Below, in pieces: positions 42,506 to 51,341 of a DNA stretch of 64,000 nucleotides (the first letter of the stretch is position 1; the number at the start of each line of letters is the position of its first letter). A program made the position numbers and the translations under genes. Location of the stretch: positions 5,768,501 through 5,832,500 of the forward strand of contig NZ_CP128362.1 in NCBI RefSeq assembly GCF_034274695.1. Direction: 5' to 3'. The notes under the pieces are model-generated. The model saw only the letters and a program-made list of their open reading frames with translations. It did not search any database and had not been told where the DNA came from. Source of the DNA: Chitinophaga sp. LS1 (GTDB lineage: Bacteria; Bacteroidota; Bacteroidia; Chitinophagales; Chitinophagaceae).

Positions 42506-43720
42506 CAACGGCAGTGTAAGCCCCTGCATAACAAGAGAAATAACGACGACCATTACTGCAATGAAAATAATGGTATCCCTTTGTGGGAATGGCGCTCCGC
42601 TATCCAGTTTCTCCGGCAGCGCCAGTGCGGTGGCCAGCGATACAATTCCACGCATGCCGGACCAACCTACAATGAGACATGTCTTCCAGTCCAGCAATGC
42701 TTTTTTATGCCTGTCCGTACCGGTTTTACGAAAAGTAAGGTAGTGCCTGTGACTCTCTAAAAAGATGCGTACCACGCGAATGGCAATGGTCACGAATACT
42801 ATCAGGAAACTATACCCTATCAGTGGCAGGATCTGTATACTCTTTACATTATGAATTACGTAAGGAAATTCCAGACCGATGAGGATGAATACAAGTCCGT
42901 TCAGGATGAAAACGATAATATCCCAGAACGCTTTGGATTGCGCTTTTGTAGCAGCAGGAAAATACATACTGGTAAGTCTGGTCGTAAATACACCTAATAC
43001 GACTACCGCGATCACGCCTGATACATGCAGGTCTTCCGCCAGTGAATACGTTACAAAAGGAAATAGCAATGTAAAGCTGATGGCTACAATACCATTCTGC
43101 CTGGTATGATGTAAAATGAATTGTAACAATTTTCCCGCAACAGCTCCTAGCAGCACCCCACCAGCAAGGAGCAATATAAATTGTCCGCCTGCTTTGTACC
43201 AGATAAATGAACTACCCGCTACTGCCGCTACTGCAAAACGGTAAGCGATCAGACCGGAGGCATCATTGATGAGACTTTCTCCTTCGAGGATGGTGAGTGT
43301 TTTGTGAGTGAGGCCCAGTCCCTTCGTGATACTCGTAGCAGCCACCGCATCTGTAGCGGATAAAACGGCTCCCAGCACGAAGGCTAACGGCCATGGCATC
43401 CCCATGAGAAAATGTGCCAATAGCGCAATACCCCCGGTAGTGATGAACACTACCGTAAAGGCCAGCGTATTGATGGTCTTACCATTATTTCTAAATTCCT
43501 GTACGTTGATATTACATGCCGCATCATACAGCATGGGAGGGAGGAATATCAGGAATACGATTTCCGGACTGATCGTGATCTGTGGCATACCAGGTACGAA
43601 ACCTAGTGCAATACCCGCAGTAACGAGCAATACAGGATACGGTTTCTTGAGTTTATCTGCAAATGCTGAGAGTGCCATCATTACACCCAGTATAAGCATG
43701 ATGATGCTGTAATTTTCCAT
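42446..43720 (-). CDS. Na+/H+ antiporter, CPA1 (NhaP-like)
   Basis: 424 residues with twelve to thirteen hydrophobic segments. LPPMLYDAACNINVQEF, the ATDAVAATSITKGLG motif with the ion-binding Asp, the LEGESLINDASGLIAYRFA motif (E-S-x-x-N-D) and GWSGMRGIVSLATALALP are typical of CPA1 antiporters. It exchanges cytoplasmic Na+ or K+ for H+. It stands as a single gene between repeat arrays and the sulfotransferase gene (28 bases away, same strand), and may be read with the latter. The last 17 codons come from a 73-bp tandem repeat unit. Confidence 0.9.
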   Translation of the reverse strand: MENYSIIMLILGVMMALSAFADKLKKPYPVLLVTAGIALGFVPGMPQITISPEIVFLIFLPPMLYDAACNINVQEFRNNGKTINTLAFTVVFITTGGIALLAHFLMGMPWPLAFVLGAVLSATDAVAATSITKGLGLTHKTLTILEGESLINDASGLIAYRFAVAAVAGSSFIWYKAGGQFILLLAGGVLLGAVAGKLLQFILHHTRQNGIVAISFTLLFPFVTYSLAEDLHVSGVIAVVVLGVFTTRLTSMYFPAATKAQSKAFWDIIVFILNGLVFILIGLEFPYVIHNVKSIQILPLIGYSFLIVFVTIAIRVVRIFLESHRHYLTFRKTGTDRHKKALLDWKTCLIVGWSGMRGIVSLATALALPEKLDSGAPFPQRDTIIFIAVMVVVISLVMQGLTLPLLVKWLKLKPDGRRHRLQEA

Positions 43721-43748
43721 GTGGCGCTAAAGCGCGCAAAATAACAAA

Positions 43749-44579
43749 TTATTTTAATAAGCTATGTAATAATAACTTAGCCTGTAATGCTTCGGCTTCG
43801 GCCAGCAGACTTTTATCTTTTACATACGCCGCCACATCCCATACCTCACTCAGTAGTTTTTCTTTGTAAACTTTTGCAAAGTCGTGATAGTTTAAATCCA
43901 GCTGCCATTCCTTTGTGAGGTGATCAAAGATCTCCTGATTAGTAGCCGATAAACGCGTCTGATCTACCACGAGGTAAGTTCCTTCGGGTTGTAATAGTAG
44001 ATGTTGATGTATCTCTTTATTATACAGGATCCATGTTTTAAGATAAGTTTCACTGTACGCCTGCAAAAGTTTCTTTTTGCGGAGATCTCTTTTGAAATAT
44101 TTCCAGATAAATTGCCGGATGCCACCCTTTGCCGCATATTTCAGGTCTGTCTTTTTATGATGCCGGCTCACAAGAGAACTAACTACGCTGCGATAGTCTC
44201 TTAATATAACCAGGTATTTTGCATTCGGGAGAAATTCCCTGTAAGTGCGTAAAAACAGGCAGGTACGGGGATCTTTCCAGCCCCATTGCGTCTGTGCCTG
44301 TTGTTTTTTCTGTACCAGTGTAAGTAATGATTGTTGCTGCGCTGCGCTGATGTCGCAAATCGGTGTATCGATAGTGCCATCACCAGAATCAAAAAGCGCT
44401 AACAGAATTTGCTGGTGTGCTGTTACAAAATCAAGGTCCTCAAAATGTCCGTCTGTATTGCCGATGCCGGCACCTAAGAATTGTTCGCCCAGGTGCAGGC
44501 CGCACTTATGCAGCCATTGAGTGATCAATGAAGTGCCGGACCGGTGCATACCGGTAATCACTAAAACGTTATTATTCAT
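43749..44579 (-). CDS. Sulfotransferase family protein
   Basis: 276 residues. The PAPS-binding loop VITGMHRSGTSLITQWLH opens the protein (5'-phosphosulfate loop), GWKDPRTCLFLRTY is the second typical segment and YLVILRDYRSVVSSL the 3'-phosphate region (R-x-x-x-S-x-x-S). Cytoplasmic sulfotransferases transfer sulfate from PAPS to hydroxyls of sugars or lipids; the acceptor is unknown. The next gene on the same strand, transcribed before it, is an APS kinase that would make PAPS. Its 5' end forms part of a 166-bp duplication at 44493-44824. Confidence 0.85.
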   Translation of the reverse strand: MNNNVLVITGMHRSGTSLITQWLHKCGLHLGEQFLGAGIGNTDGHFEDLDFVTAHQQILLALFDSGDGTIDTPICDISAAQQQSLLTLVQKKQQAQTQWGWKDPRTCLFLRTYREFLPNAKYLVILRDYRSVVSSLVSRHHKKTDLKYAAKGGIRQFIWKYFKRDLRKKKLLQAYSETYLKTWILYNKEIHQHLLLQPEGTYLVVDQTRLSATNQEIFDHLTKEWQLDLNYHDFAKVYKEKLLSEVWDVAAYVKDKSLLAEAEALQAKLLLHSLLK

Positions 44580-44824
44580 CTTTGTTTATGCAGTTACTGC
44601 CTGGTAAAGCCTGGTTTGTGTTTGAATAGATGTCTGTATGAAATTGAACAACTCACTGGTGCAGGCCGCACTTATGCAGCCATTGAGTGATCAATGAAGT
44701 GCCGGACCGGTGCATACCGGTAATCACTAAAACGTTATTATTCATCTTTGTTTATGCAGTTACTGCCTGGTAAAGCCTGGTTTGTGTTTGAATAGATGTC
44801 TGTATGAAATTGAACAACTCACTG
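44493..44824. repeat. 166-bp tandem duplication of a gene junction
   Basis: GTGCAGGCCGCACTTATGCA starts at 44493 and again at 44659; the shared left boundary GTGCAGG is found a third time at 44825. Each copy carries the start of the sulfotransferase gene, the intergenic spacer and the last ~70 bases of the APS kinase gene. The two copies are practically identical, so the event is recent. Confidence 0.9.
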
Positions 44825-45309
44825 GTGCAGGCGGTTATTGTTTTTTCATTGGTTTTTAAGTGCAGGTCTGGCAATAACGGTACTTCGAAAGGATCGTTCA
44901 CCCCGGTCAGGTTGCGCAGTTTGTCAGGATGGTTATCCGGCAGCATCGCTCTTTTGTAGAGACCTTTGGTATCCCGCTGTACAAGTTCTTCAACAGGACA
45001 ATCTACGAATACTGTTTTCACCTGATCGTAAGCATTAGTCAGCTCCTCGCGCATGGCGTGGTAGGGATTGATCGCACTGATAATGCATATGATACCATGC
45101 CCGGAGAGGCGGCTGGCCACAAACCCCAGTCTGCGTATATTTTCGCAACGGTCTGCTTTGGAAAATCCCAGGTCTTTGCATAAGAATTCCCGGTAGTTGT
45201 CTCCGTCAATAATTTCGATCGGCGTGCCATAGGCCATCGCCTTTCTTTTTACACTAGTGGCAATAGTGGTTTTTCCTGCGCCGGAAAGTCCGCATAGTTG
45301 AATGATCAT
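44752..45309 (-). CDS. cysC: Adenylyl-sulfate kinase (APS kinase)
   Basis: 185 residues. P-loop LCGLSGAGKTTIA at ~4-16, IIDGDNYREFLCKDLGFSKADRCENIRRLGFVA (D-G-D-N-x-R and the APS-binding R-x-x-N-I-R-R), and KGLYKRAM (K-G-L-Y-K) are all intact. The enzyme phosphorylates APS to PAPS, the sulfate donor of the downstream sulfotransferase. No ATP sulfurylase gene is present here, so APS must come from elsewhere. The function fits synthesis of a sulfated cell-surface molecule. The stop codon lies in the right-hand copy of the 166-bp duplication. Confidence 0.9.
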   Translation of the reverse strand: MIIQLCGLSGAGKTTIATSVKRKAMAYGTPIEIIDGDNYREFLCKDLGFSKADRCENIRRLGFVASRLSGHGIICIISAINPYHAMREELTNAYDQVKTVFVDCPVEELVQRDTKGLYKRAMLPDNHPDKLRNLTGVNDPFEVPLLPDLHLKTNEKTITACTSELFNFIQTSIQTQTRLYQAVTA

Positions 45310-45608
45310 CGCATATTGAGTTTACAGGTTGACAATAAGCCGCAGATAATGGAATAAAAGGTTACATGGTGGGTGGATCGTAGATATTGGGGCAGATAGA
45401 TGATAGTTCGCAATCAATATCCTTTAGCAAATTGGATATGGTTCTGTAAATTAGTAAAATCCTGTATAAATCCTTCCTGAATACGATAAATTTTTAAAAA
45501 GTATCGACAAATGGTAATTTGAAATGGTTGATGGTATAGTGTCAGTGATACATTTTTTATACATTTATGCCCGATTTACCACCACCACCTCCGGTAATTT
45601 TTACTTAA

Positions 45609-46031
45609 ATGTATAAGTTAGTTGTATTGTTATGCCTATGTTCCACGGTTTTTGGGCAAAGAAACATGGAGTACCTGGACAGGGGAATAATGGTAGTATG
45701 TCATCAGCGGGATAGCGTATTCCTCAGCTGGCGCCTGTTAGCGACAGACCCCGAACCGTTGGCCTTCAACATTTATCGTGATCATCAGTTACTGAACAGA
45801 CAGCCTTTACACAAGGCGACCTGCCTTACAGCGCCTTTGGCAGATACTGCTACAGATAGTAAATGGACCGTTGTGCCTGTGATCAATGGTCGTGAGTATC
45901 CGGGAAACGATAAATTTTTGTTAAAAGCACATATGCCTGTGCAGCAGTATCTCAATATACCTTTACAGCGCCCTGCTGGAAAGTATGCTTACATCGTCAG
46001 ACCGAATATTATAATAAATGGAAAAAGGTAA
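45609..46031 (+). pseudogene. Truncated PL11 rhamnogalacturonan lyase (N-terminus only)
   Basis: 140 residues. After a signal peptide (LVVLLCLCSTVFGQ) come MEYLDRGIMVVCHQRDSVFLSWRLL (in two blocks), FNIYRDHQLLNRQPL and the strand YIVRPNI. This is the N-terminal beta domain of PL11 rhamnogalacturonan lyases, whose full length is about 600 residues. The propeller that binds Ca2+ and cleaves the RG-I backbone is absent. The frame ends inside the start of the PL26-like gene. A deletion probably fused the remnant to the next gene; the product is unlikely to be active. Confidence 0.75.
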
Positions 46032-48708
46032 TCTTTCCCGGAGGGAATTTATGAAGCAATCGATGATTATAAGTGCAGGTTTTCCCGTAGCAGCGTCCTT
46101 ACAATCGTGGATGCCGGGCAGTGTGCAGGATAATATAACCTTGCACTGGCTGGGAGATAAAGTGCCTCAGCTGAGTATAGGGGCTACCTGGGGTGTACCC
46201 TGGCCACAGGGCGCTGTGAGAAAAGAACATGGATTTGTATTGGAAAGCAAGGGGGCGGGTGTGAACCTGCAATCATGGCCACTGGCTTACTGGCCGGATG
46301 GGTCATTGAAGTGGACAGGGCATGCAATAGGAGCGAATAAAGGATTGACGGAACAGTTAGTATTGAAAAGAGTGACAAAAGCTGCTGCTGCTGGTTCCGG
46401 TTCTGTGAACGTGAAAGAAGCCTCCGATAATTTCGTTGTTGACAATGGTATATTACAATGTACCATTCAAAAAAATGGAGCCCCTTTAATCAGTACTATT
46501 TCTAAAAATGGGAAAGTGCTGGCGACAAAAGGAATATTAGTATTACAGGTGCAAAACGCTCCGGAAGCAGCAACGATCCATGATCATTATGAAAGCAATA
46601 TTCAGGAGGTTCTTGTAGAACAATCCGGTCCGGTAAGAGCCGTAATCAAAATCACAGGGCATCATGTAAATACCACGCAGCGCTATTTATTGCCTTTTAT
46701 TGTCCGTCTGTATTTTTATGAAGGTAGTGAAGCGATCCGCATCTTACACACGATCATTTATGATGGCGATGAACAGAATGATTTCATCAGTGGATTAGGA
46801 ATTCGTTTCAATGTCCCGCTCGAAGGCGAAACTTACAACAGGCACATTCGCTTTACAGGTGAAAAAGAAGGCGTATTTGCCGAGGCCGTCAAAGGACTGA
46901 CTGGTTTGCGCCGTGATCCCGGAGAGGCTACCAGGAAGGCTCAAATAGCCGGGAAAAAAGTAGAAGATGTATCTGCTATCAAAGACAATCTGAAATACAT
47001 ACCAGACTTTGGCGATTATACCTTATTTCAGCCCACCCCCGATGCATTTGAAATTCAGAAACGAACCAAAGAAGGTTACGGCTGGATTCAATCTGCCTAT
47101 GGCCGTCGTGCATCCGGCACTGGCTATGTAGGTACACCTACGGGCGGTCTTGCATTCGGCATCCGCAACTTCTGGCAAAGCCATCCGGCACAGTTAGATA
47201 TTCGAAACGCACATACTACTGAGGCAAGTGTGACCATGTGGTTATGGGCGCCCAAAGCAAATCCCATGGACCTGCGTTTTTACCATGATGGTATGGGACA
47301 GGATACTTTCGAAAAACAACGGGAAGGGTTAGATATCACTTACGAAGATTATGAACCCGGTTTTGGTACACCGATGGGGGTAGCCCGCACCAGCGAAGCA
47401 CAGATATGGGTATTGTCCGCTACACCTGACAATGCTTATTTAAGCCAGATAGCCGGTTATATCCAGGACCCGGATACCATCGCCTGCGCTACCAATCAAT
47501 GGCAGTTGGCCGGGGTATTTGGAGGTAACTGGAACCAGGCTGTTTCACCTTCTCCTACCAAAGAGCAAATGCTGAAACAACTGGATTTTTATTTCGACTA
47601 TTATCGCCAGCAGGTAGAAGACCGTCATTGGTACGGCTTCTGGAACTATGGCGATGTGATGCATACCTATGATAGCGACAGGCATGTATGGCGCTACGAT
47701 GTAGGCGGCTTTGCCTGGGATAACTCAGAACTGTCTACAGACCTCTGGCTCTGGTATTACTACCTGCATACCGGCCGTAAAGACGCCTTCCGCATGGCAG
47801 AAGTTATGACCCGGCATACCGGCGAAGTAGACGTACATCACATTGGCAGATTTGCCCCCTTAGGCTCCCGTCATAATGTACAACACTGGGGATGTAGTGC
47901 AAAACAGTTACGTATTGCTACCGTTGCCAACCGTCGTTTCTATTACTACCTCACCGCTGATGAAAGGGTAGGAGACCTCATGCAGGCAGAAGTGGATGCT
48001 GCTTTTACACTCCGCACGATTGTTCCCGGTCGTAAAATAGGCCAGCCGGTAGGTGATCCGGATGGTAAATATGCCGGTGTTGGATTTGGTACGGACTGGG
48101 GCTCACTGGCGGCAGCCTGGCTCACCGAATGGGAACGACATGGTACGCCATTGGCAAAGGATAGATTACTCAACAGTATGCAGACCATCGCTGCTCAGCC
48201 ACATGGTTTCTTTACCGGGTCTGCAGATATGGAACTGGCTACAGGCAAATTCCTGCCTGCACCTGCTGATAAGATCTCCGTTTCTCACCTGAGTGCTGTA
48301 TTCGGGTTGCCAGAGATCTGTATGGAACTGGTGGCATTGATCCCCATGCCGGCATTTGAAAAAGCATGGTTACAATATTGTACCTTATACAATGCGACCC
48401 CTGAAGAACAAACTGCTGTATTAGGGAAATCGCTGGGCAAACTAAACCTCAGACAAGGGCATGCACGCCTCACTGCATTTGCAGCCCGTGTAAAACAGGA
48501 TAAAAAACTGGCAGCCCGTGCATGGGAAGAATTCCTGGGTGGAGAAGCCGGTATTAAGAAGATGTCTGCCAGACTGGATGCCGTGAATGGCCCCGCTGTA
48601 TTACACCCTATTGAAGAAGCCCCCGGTGTATCTACAAATGCGGTGGCGCAATGGGGATTAACGGCAATGGCTATGTTAGACCTGGCAGGTAATGCTTACA
48701 ATGAATAA
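46018..48708 (+). CDS. PL26-like exo-rhamnogalacturonan lyase family protein
   Basis: 896 residues with a Tat signal (NLSRREFMKQSMIISAGFP). The layout matches the PcRGLX/YetA-like family: a beta domain (~35-260), a central beta-sandwich with the (alpha/alpha) region (~400-750: HWYGFWNYGDVMHTYDSDRHVW, HTGEVDVHHIGRFAPLGSRHNVQHWG), and a C-terminal helical part. PL26 enzymes cleave rhamnogalacturonan-I oligomers from one end. The gene overlaps the PL11 remnant by 14 bases and is followed directly by DUF6250 and CE12 genes, forming an operon for RG-I use. No SusC/SusD pair is in the window. Confidence 0.8.
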   Translation: MEKGNLSRREFMKQSMIISAGFPVAASLQSWMPGSVQDNITLHWLGDKVPQLSIGATWGVPWPQGAVRKEHGFVLESKGAGVNLQSWPLAYWPDGSLKWTGHAIGANKGLTEQLVLKRVTKAAAAGSGSVNVKEASDNFVVDNGILQCTIQKNGAPLISTISKNGKVLATKGILVLQVQNAPEAATIHDHYESNIQEVLVEQSGPVRAVIKITGHHVNTTQRYLLPFIVRLYFYEGSEAIRILHTIIYDGDEQNDFISGLGIRFNVPLEGETYNRHIRFTGEKEGVFAEAVKGLTGLRRDPGEATRKAQIAGKKVEDVSAIKDNLKYIPDFGDYTLFQPTPDAFEIQKRTKEGYGWIQSAYGRRASGTGYVGTPTGGLAFGIRNFWQSHPAQLDIRNAHTTEASVTMWLWAPKANPMDLRFYHDGMGQDTFEKQREGLDITYEDYEPGFGTPMGVARTSEAQIWVLSATPDNAYLSQIAGYIQDPDTIACATNQWQLAGVFGGNWNQAVSPSPTKEQMLKQLDFYFDYYRQQVEDRHWYGFWNYGDVMHTYDSDRHVWRYDVGGFAWDNSELSTDLWLWYYYLHTGRKDAFRMAEVMTRHTGEVDVHHIGRFAPLGSRHNVQHWGCSAKQLRIATVANRRFYYYLTADERVGDLMQAEVDAAFTLRTIVPGRKIGQPVGDPDGKYAGVGFGTDWGSLAAAWLTEWERHGTPLAKDRLLNSMQTIAAQPHGFFTGSADMELATGKFLPAPADKISVSHLSAVFGLPEICMELVALIPMPAFEKAWLQYCTLYNATPEEQTAVLGKSLGKLNLRQGHARLTAFAARVKQDKKLAARAWEEFLGGEAGIKKMSARLDAVNGPAVLHPIEEAPGVSTNAVAQWGLTAMAMLDLAGNAYNE

Positions 48709-48712
48709 TACA

Positions 48713-49345
48713 ATGAAACAACTACTGATATTATTACTCTTTTCTCAAATGGCCATGGGGCAAAAGATCCGCTTTACATCCCCGTTGGATACTACTTTGT
48801 GGAAAGCGGAAATAGCCCCTAAACCAGGCTCCCGTGTATATACAGCAAAGGGTAAACTGGTATTGGATACCAAAGGCGGGGTCACCGTATGGCTGAATAA
48901 AGAACTGAGTGGCAACTTCACCATTGAATACAAAAGAACCGTTGTAGTAGACGGTGGTCCGAATGATCGCCTCTCTGATCTGAACATGTTCTGGATGGCA
49001 CAGCATCCCGGTTTTCAACGCCATGGTATACTGGAAGAATACGACTCCCTGCAATTGTATTATGTAGGCATGGGCGGCAATACCAACAGTACTACCCGGT
49101 TTAGGAAATATGAAGGCACCGGCGAAAGAAGATTGATACAGGAATATGCAGACAGCGCACATTTGCTGAAACCCAATCATACTTATACAATCAGGATCGT
49201 TGTAAAAGACGGTACGACCAGTGTGTCCGTAGATGGGGTCAAATATTTTGAATACGCTGATCCTCAGCCATTACATAAAGGTTATTTCGGGTTCAGGTCT
49301 ACCTGGTCCAGACAAGTAATTAGTGATTTTAAAATTTATCAATAA
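48713..49345 (+). CDS. DUF6250 family exported protein
   Basis: 210 residues from the ATG at 48713 (48701 is possible and would overlap the lyase stop). Signal peptide LLILLLFSQMAMGQ, then a jelly-roll: LDTTLWKAEI, GGVTVWLNKELSGNFTIEY, NDRLSDLNMFWMAQHPG, and the ending FGFRSTWSRQVISDFKIY. DUF6250 genes regularly occur in rhamnogalacturonan loci of Bacteroidota. A carbohydrate-binding or lyase role is possible; the activity is not known to me. It shares its last base with the start of the CE12 gene. Confidence 0.75.
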   Translation: MKQLLILLLFSQMAMGQKIRFTSPLDTTLWKAEIAPKPGSRVYTAKGKLVLDTKGGVTVWLNKELSGNFTIEYKRTVVVDGGPNDRLSDLNMFWMAQHPGFQRHGILEEYDSLQLYYVGMGGNTNSTTRFRKYEGTGERRLIQEYADSAHLLKPNHTYTIRIVVKDGTTSVSVDGVKYFEYADPQPLHKGYFGFRSTWSRQVISDFKIYQ

Positions 49346-50115
49346 TGTACAAACTGTTGTTAACTGTTATCACCGCTGTTTTTTTAATGATCGCCGCGCC
49401 GCAAAAGCCCACCTTGTACCTGATAGGAGATAGTACCGTTAAAAACGGGAAAGACAAGGGAGACGGAGAGCTGTGGGGATGGGGGCATTTTATCGGCGAC
49501 TATTTTGATACCACAAAAATTAAGGTGGTCAATCGAGCCCTGGGAGGTACCAGTAGCCGTACTTACAGAACTAAAGGTCTTTGGGATTCTGTATTGGCAA
49601 AAGTACAACCCGGTGATTACGTCATCATGCAATTTGGTCATAACGATGGTGCGCCTTTGGATGATACAGCCCGTGCCAGGGGAACGATCAAAGGTATTGG
49701 TGATGAACAAAAGGAGATCTATAATCCTATCACACAGCAGCAGGAAGTGGTGCATAGCTATGGCTGGTACCTGACGCAGATGATCAAAGAAGCGAAGGCA
49801 AAGGGTGCTATTCCTGTAGTATGCTCACCCATCCCACGCAATGTATGGAAGGATGGAAAAGTAGCGCGCAATAATGATGATTATGGCTTATGGGCAAAGC
49901 AGGTGGCAGAGAAAGAAGGGGTGACTTTTATTGATTTGAATACTTTGATTGCAGATGTATATGACAAGGAAGGTGAGACAAAAGTAGCGGGTACCTATTT
50001 TGGGACCAAAGATCATACGCATACCATTGAAGCGGGAGCAAAGCTGAATGCAGCAGAAGTGGTAGCCGGAATAAAAGGAGTAAAAAAGTTGAGCCTGAAC
50101 AAATTTCTAAAGTAA
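49345..50115 (+). CDS. Rhamnogalacturonan acetylesterase (CE12, SGNH fold)
   Basis: 256 residues. After a leader (LLTVITAVFLMIAAP) the SGNH blocks follow: YLIGDSTVKNG with the nucleophile Ser, ALGGTSSRTY with the oxyanion Gly, QFGHNDG with the Asn, and DHTHTIEAGA with the catalytic Asp/His. Family CE12 removes acetyl groups from galacturonic acid residues of RG-I so the lyase can act. Overlap of start and previous stop (TAATG) indicates coupling within the RG-I operon. A hairpin terminator follows. Confidence 0.9.
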   Translation: MYKLLLTVITAVFLMIAAPQKPTLYLIGDSTVKNGKDKGDGELWGWGHFIGDYFDTTKIKVVNRALGGTSSRTYRTKGLWDSVLAKVQPGDYVIMQFGHNDGAPLDDTARARGTIKGIGDEQKEIYNPITQQQEVVHSYGWYLTQMIKEAKAKGAIPVVCSPIPRNVWKDGKVARNNDDYGLWAKQVAEKEGVTFIDLNTLIADVYDKEGETKVAGTYFGTKDHTHTIEAGAKLNAAEVVAGIKGVKKLSLNKFLK

Positions 50116-50147
50116 TCCTCCTGCCTTTTTCTAAAATAATCTTCCTG

Positions 50148-50173
50148 CCCTGCCGGGAAATTTTCCGGCGGGG
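50148..50173. terminator. Terminator hairpin between convergent units
   Basis: CCCTGCCGGGAAA pairs with TTTTCCGGCGGGG, nearly perfect with a T/G and a G/T pair. It lies between the CE12 gene and the minus-strand response regulator and may serve both. Confidence 0.75.
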
Positions 50174-50185
50174 CTAACTTTTATA

Positions 50186-50812
50186 TTAAGAATACAATTG
50201 TACTTTCTCTATCATTTCCACGATATTCGACACCTGTAGCTTCTCACAGATCCGCTTTTTATAGGTACTGACTGTAGATACCTGCAGACTCAGTTTATCC
50301 GCAATATCTGCTACACTTAACCCTTTGATGAGCAGTTGCATAATATTGCTTTCCCGGTTAGAGAGGCGGTCCAGCGGATTGATGTTATTTTTCTTCCTGG
50401 TGATATTATTAAGCAGGGTCTGCTTCAGTGCAGGGCTTAGGTATTTCTCATCTCTGAGCAGGCTCTTTGTGGCATTTTTGATTTCTTCTATGCCCATTTT
50501 TTTGGAGAGGAAACCATCCGCACCAGCTTCGAGGTAGCGCCAGCCGAAAATCTGTTCGTCATAACTGCTAAAGATGAGGATCTTAATATCAGGATGCCTT
50601 AAGCGGATAACATCCAGCATCTGGTGATTATTACCACCAGGCATGTCGATGTCCAGAATAACAAGGTCAAAAGGTTTTGAGGACAAGATTTTCAACGTAT
50701 CTTCAAAACTCCCCGCTTCACTTACATGAACATCTTCTATGGATTTTTGCAAAATGAGGGTTGTTCCATAACGTACAACCTCCTGATCGTCTACTACTAA
50801 AATGTTAGGCAT
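50186..50812 (-). CDS. NarL/FixJ-type response regulator
   Basis: 208 residues. The receiver domain (1-125) has VVDDQEVVRYG with the acidic pocket, LVILDIDMPGG with the phospho-acceptor Asp, a conserved Ser/Thr in ILIFSSYDE and LSKKMG with the Lys. The C-terminal LuxR HTH (~145-208) reads LSNRESNIMQLLIKGLSVADIADKLSLQVSTVSTYKKRI. It is an orphan: no histidine kinase adjoins. Its target is unknown. It faces away from the intergenic region at 50813-51341. Confidence 0.9.
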   Translation of the reverse strand: MPNILVVDDQEVVRYGTTLILQKSIEDVHVSEAGSFEDTLKILSSKPFDLVILDIDMPGGNNHQMLDVIRLRHPDIKILIFSSYDEQIFGWRYLEAGADGFLSKKMGIEEIKNATKSLLRDEKYLSPALKQTLLNNITRKKNNINPLDRLSNRESNIMQLLIKGLSVADIADKLSLQVSTVSTYKKRICEKLQVSNIVEMIEKVQLYS

Positions 50813-51341
50813 ATAGAGATATTAGGTAAATATACGGGGTAACGCGTAAAGATCAAAACCCGGAGGCCTTTTTTTGTAGTAAAAATTCTACAAGAGATTA
50901 CAACTCTTACTAACAATTTGCTATATGAAGATATATAATTTTGTTTCATGTGATTCGGTACAGTTTGTGAATGCAAATTTTTAAACAGCTATAACCTGGG
51001 GCAATCCTTTCATTTACAAAATCATCACTTCACCAGTTACTAAGAGAAGTGAACAAGCCACGCAAGAGGCGTGCTTTCTTTTTTCCAATCAACAATTTTA
51101 TTTTAAACAGTGAACAATAAGTGATTGAGCAGCTTAAGTTGCTCAAAATGAATATTACCTATCCTATATCCCTATCCTACGTACGAACAAGGGGGCTTTT
51201 CTGTCTGGCCTCGGACTGTAAAAGCCCCTTTACCATTTCTCCTTTTGGCCAATTTTTTGTACATTCATTTTTCAGTGCTTCAGAAATAAGCACTACCATG
51301 GATACTATTCTTATGCCACGTTAAAAAACTAAAACATCATC
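50813..51341 (+). ncRNA. Intergenic region with two terminator-like hairpins, candidate small RNAs
   Basis: No gene is credible here. On the plus strand AAGCCACGC pairs with GCGTGCTT (51055-51076) and is followed by TCTTTTTT. A second hairpin, AGGGGGCTTTT with AAAAGCCCCTTT (51189-51241), follows 110 bases later. Just before the first, CACTTC pairs with GAAGTG (51027-51050). Two terminators with no gene before them suggest one or two short RNA transcripts starting between about 50850 and 51180. Confidence 0.4.

Noticed and set aside
51121..51324. 67-residue frame before the TIM barrel gene
   Set aside because: It covers a terminator-like hairpin and has no homology or ribosome site that I can see.
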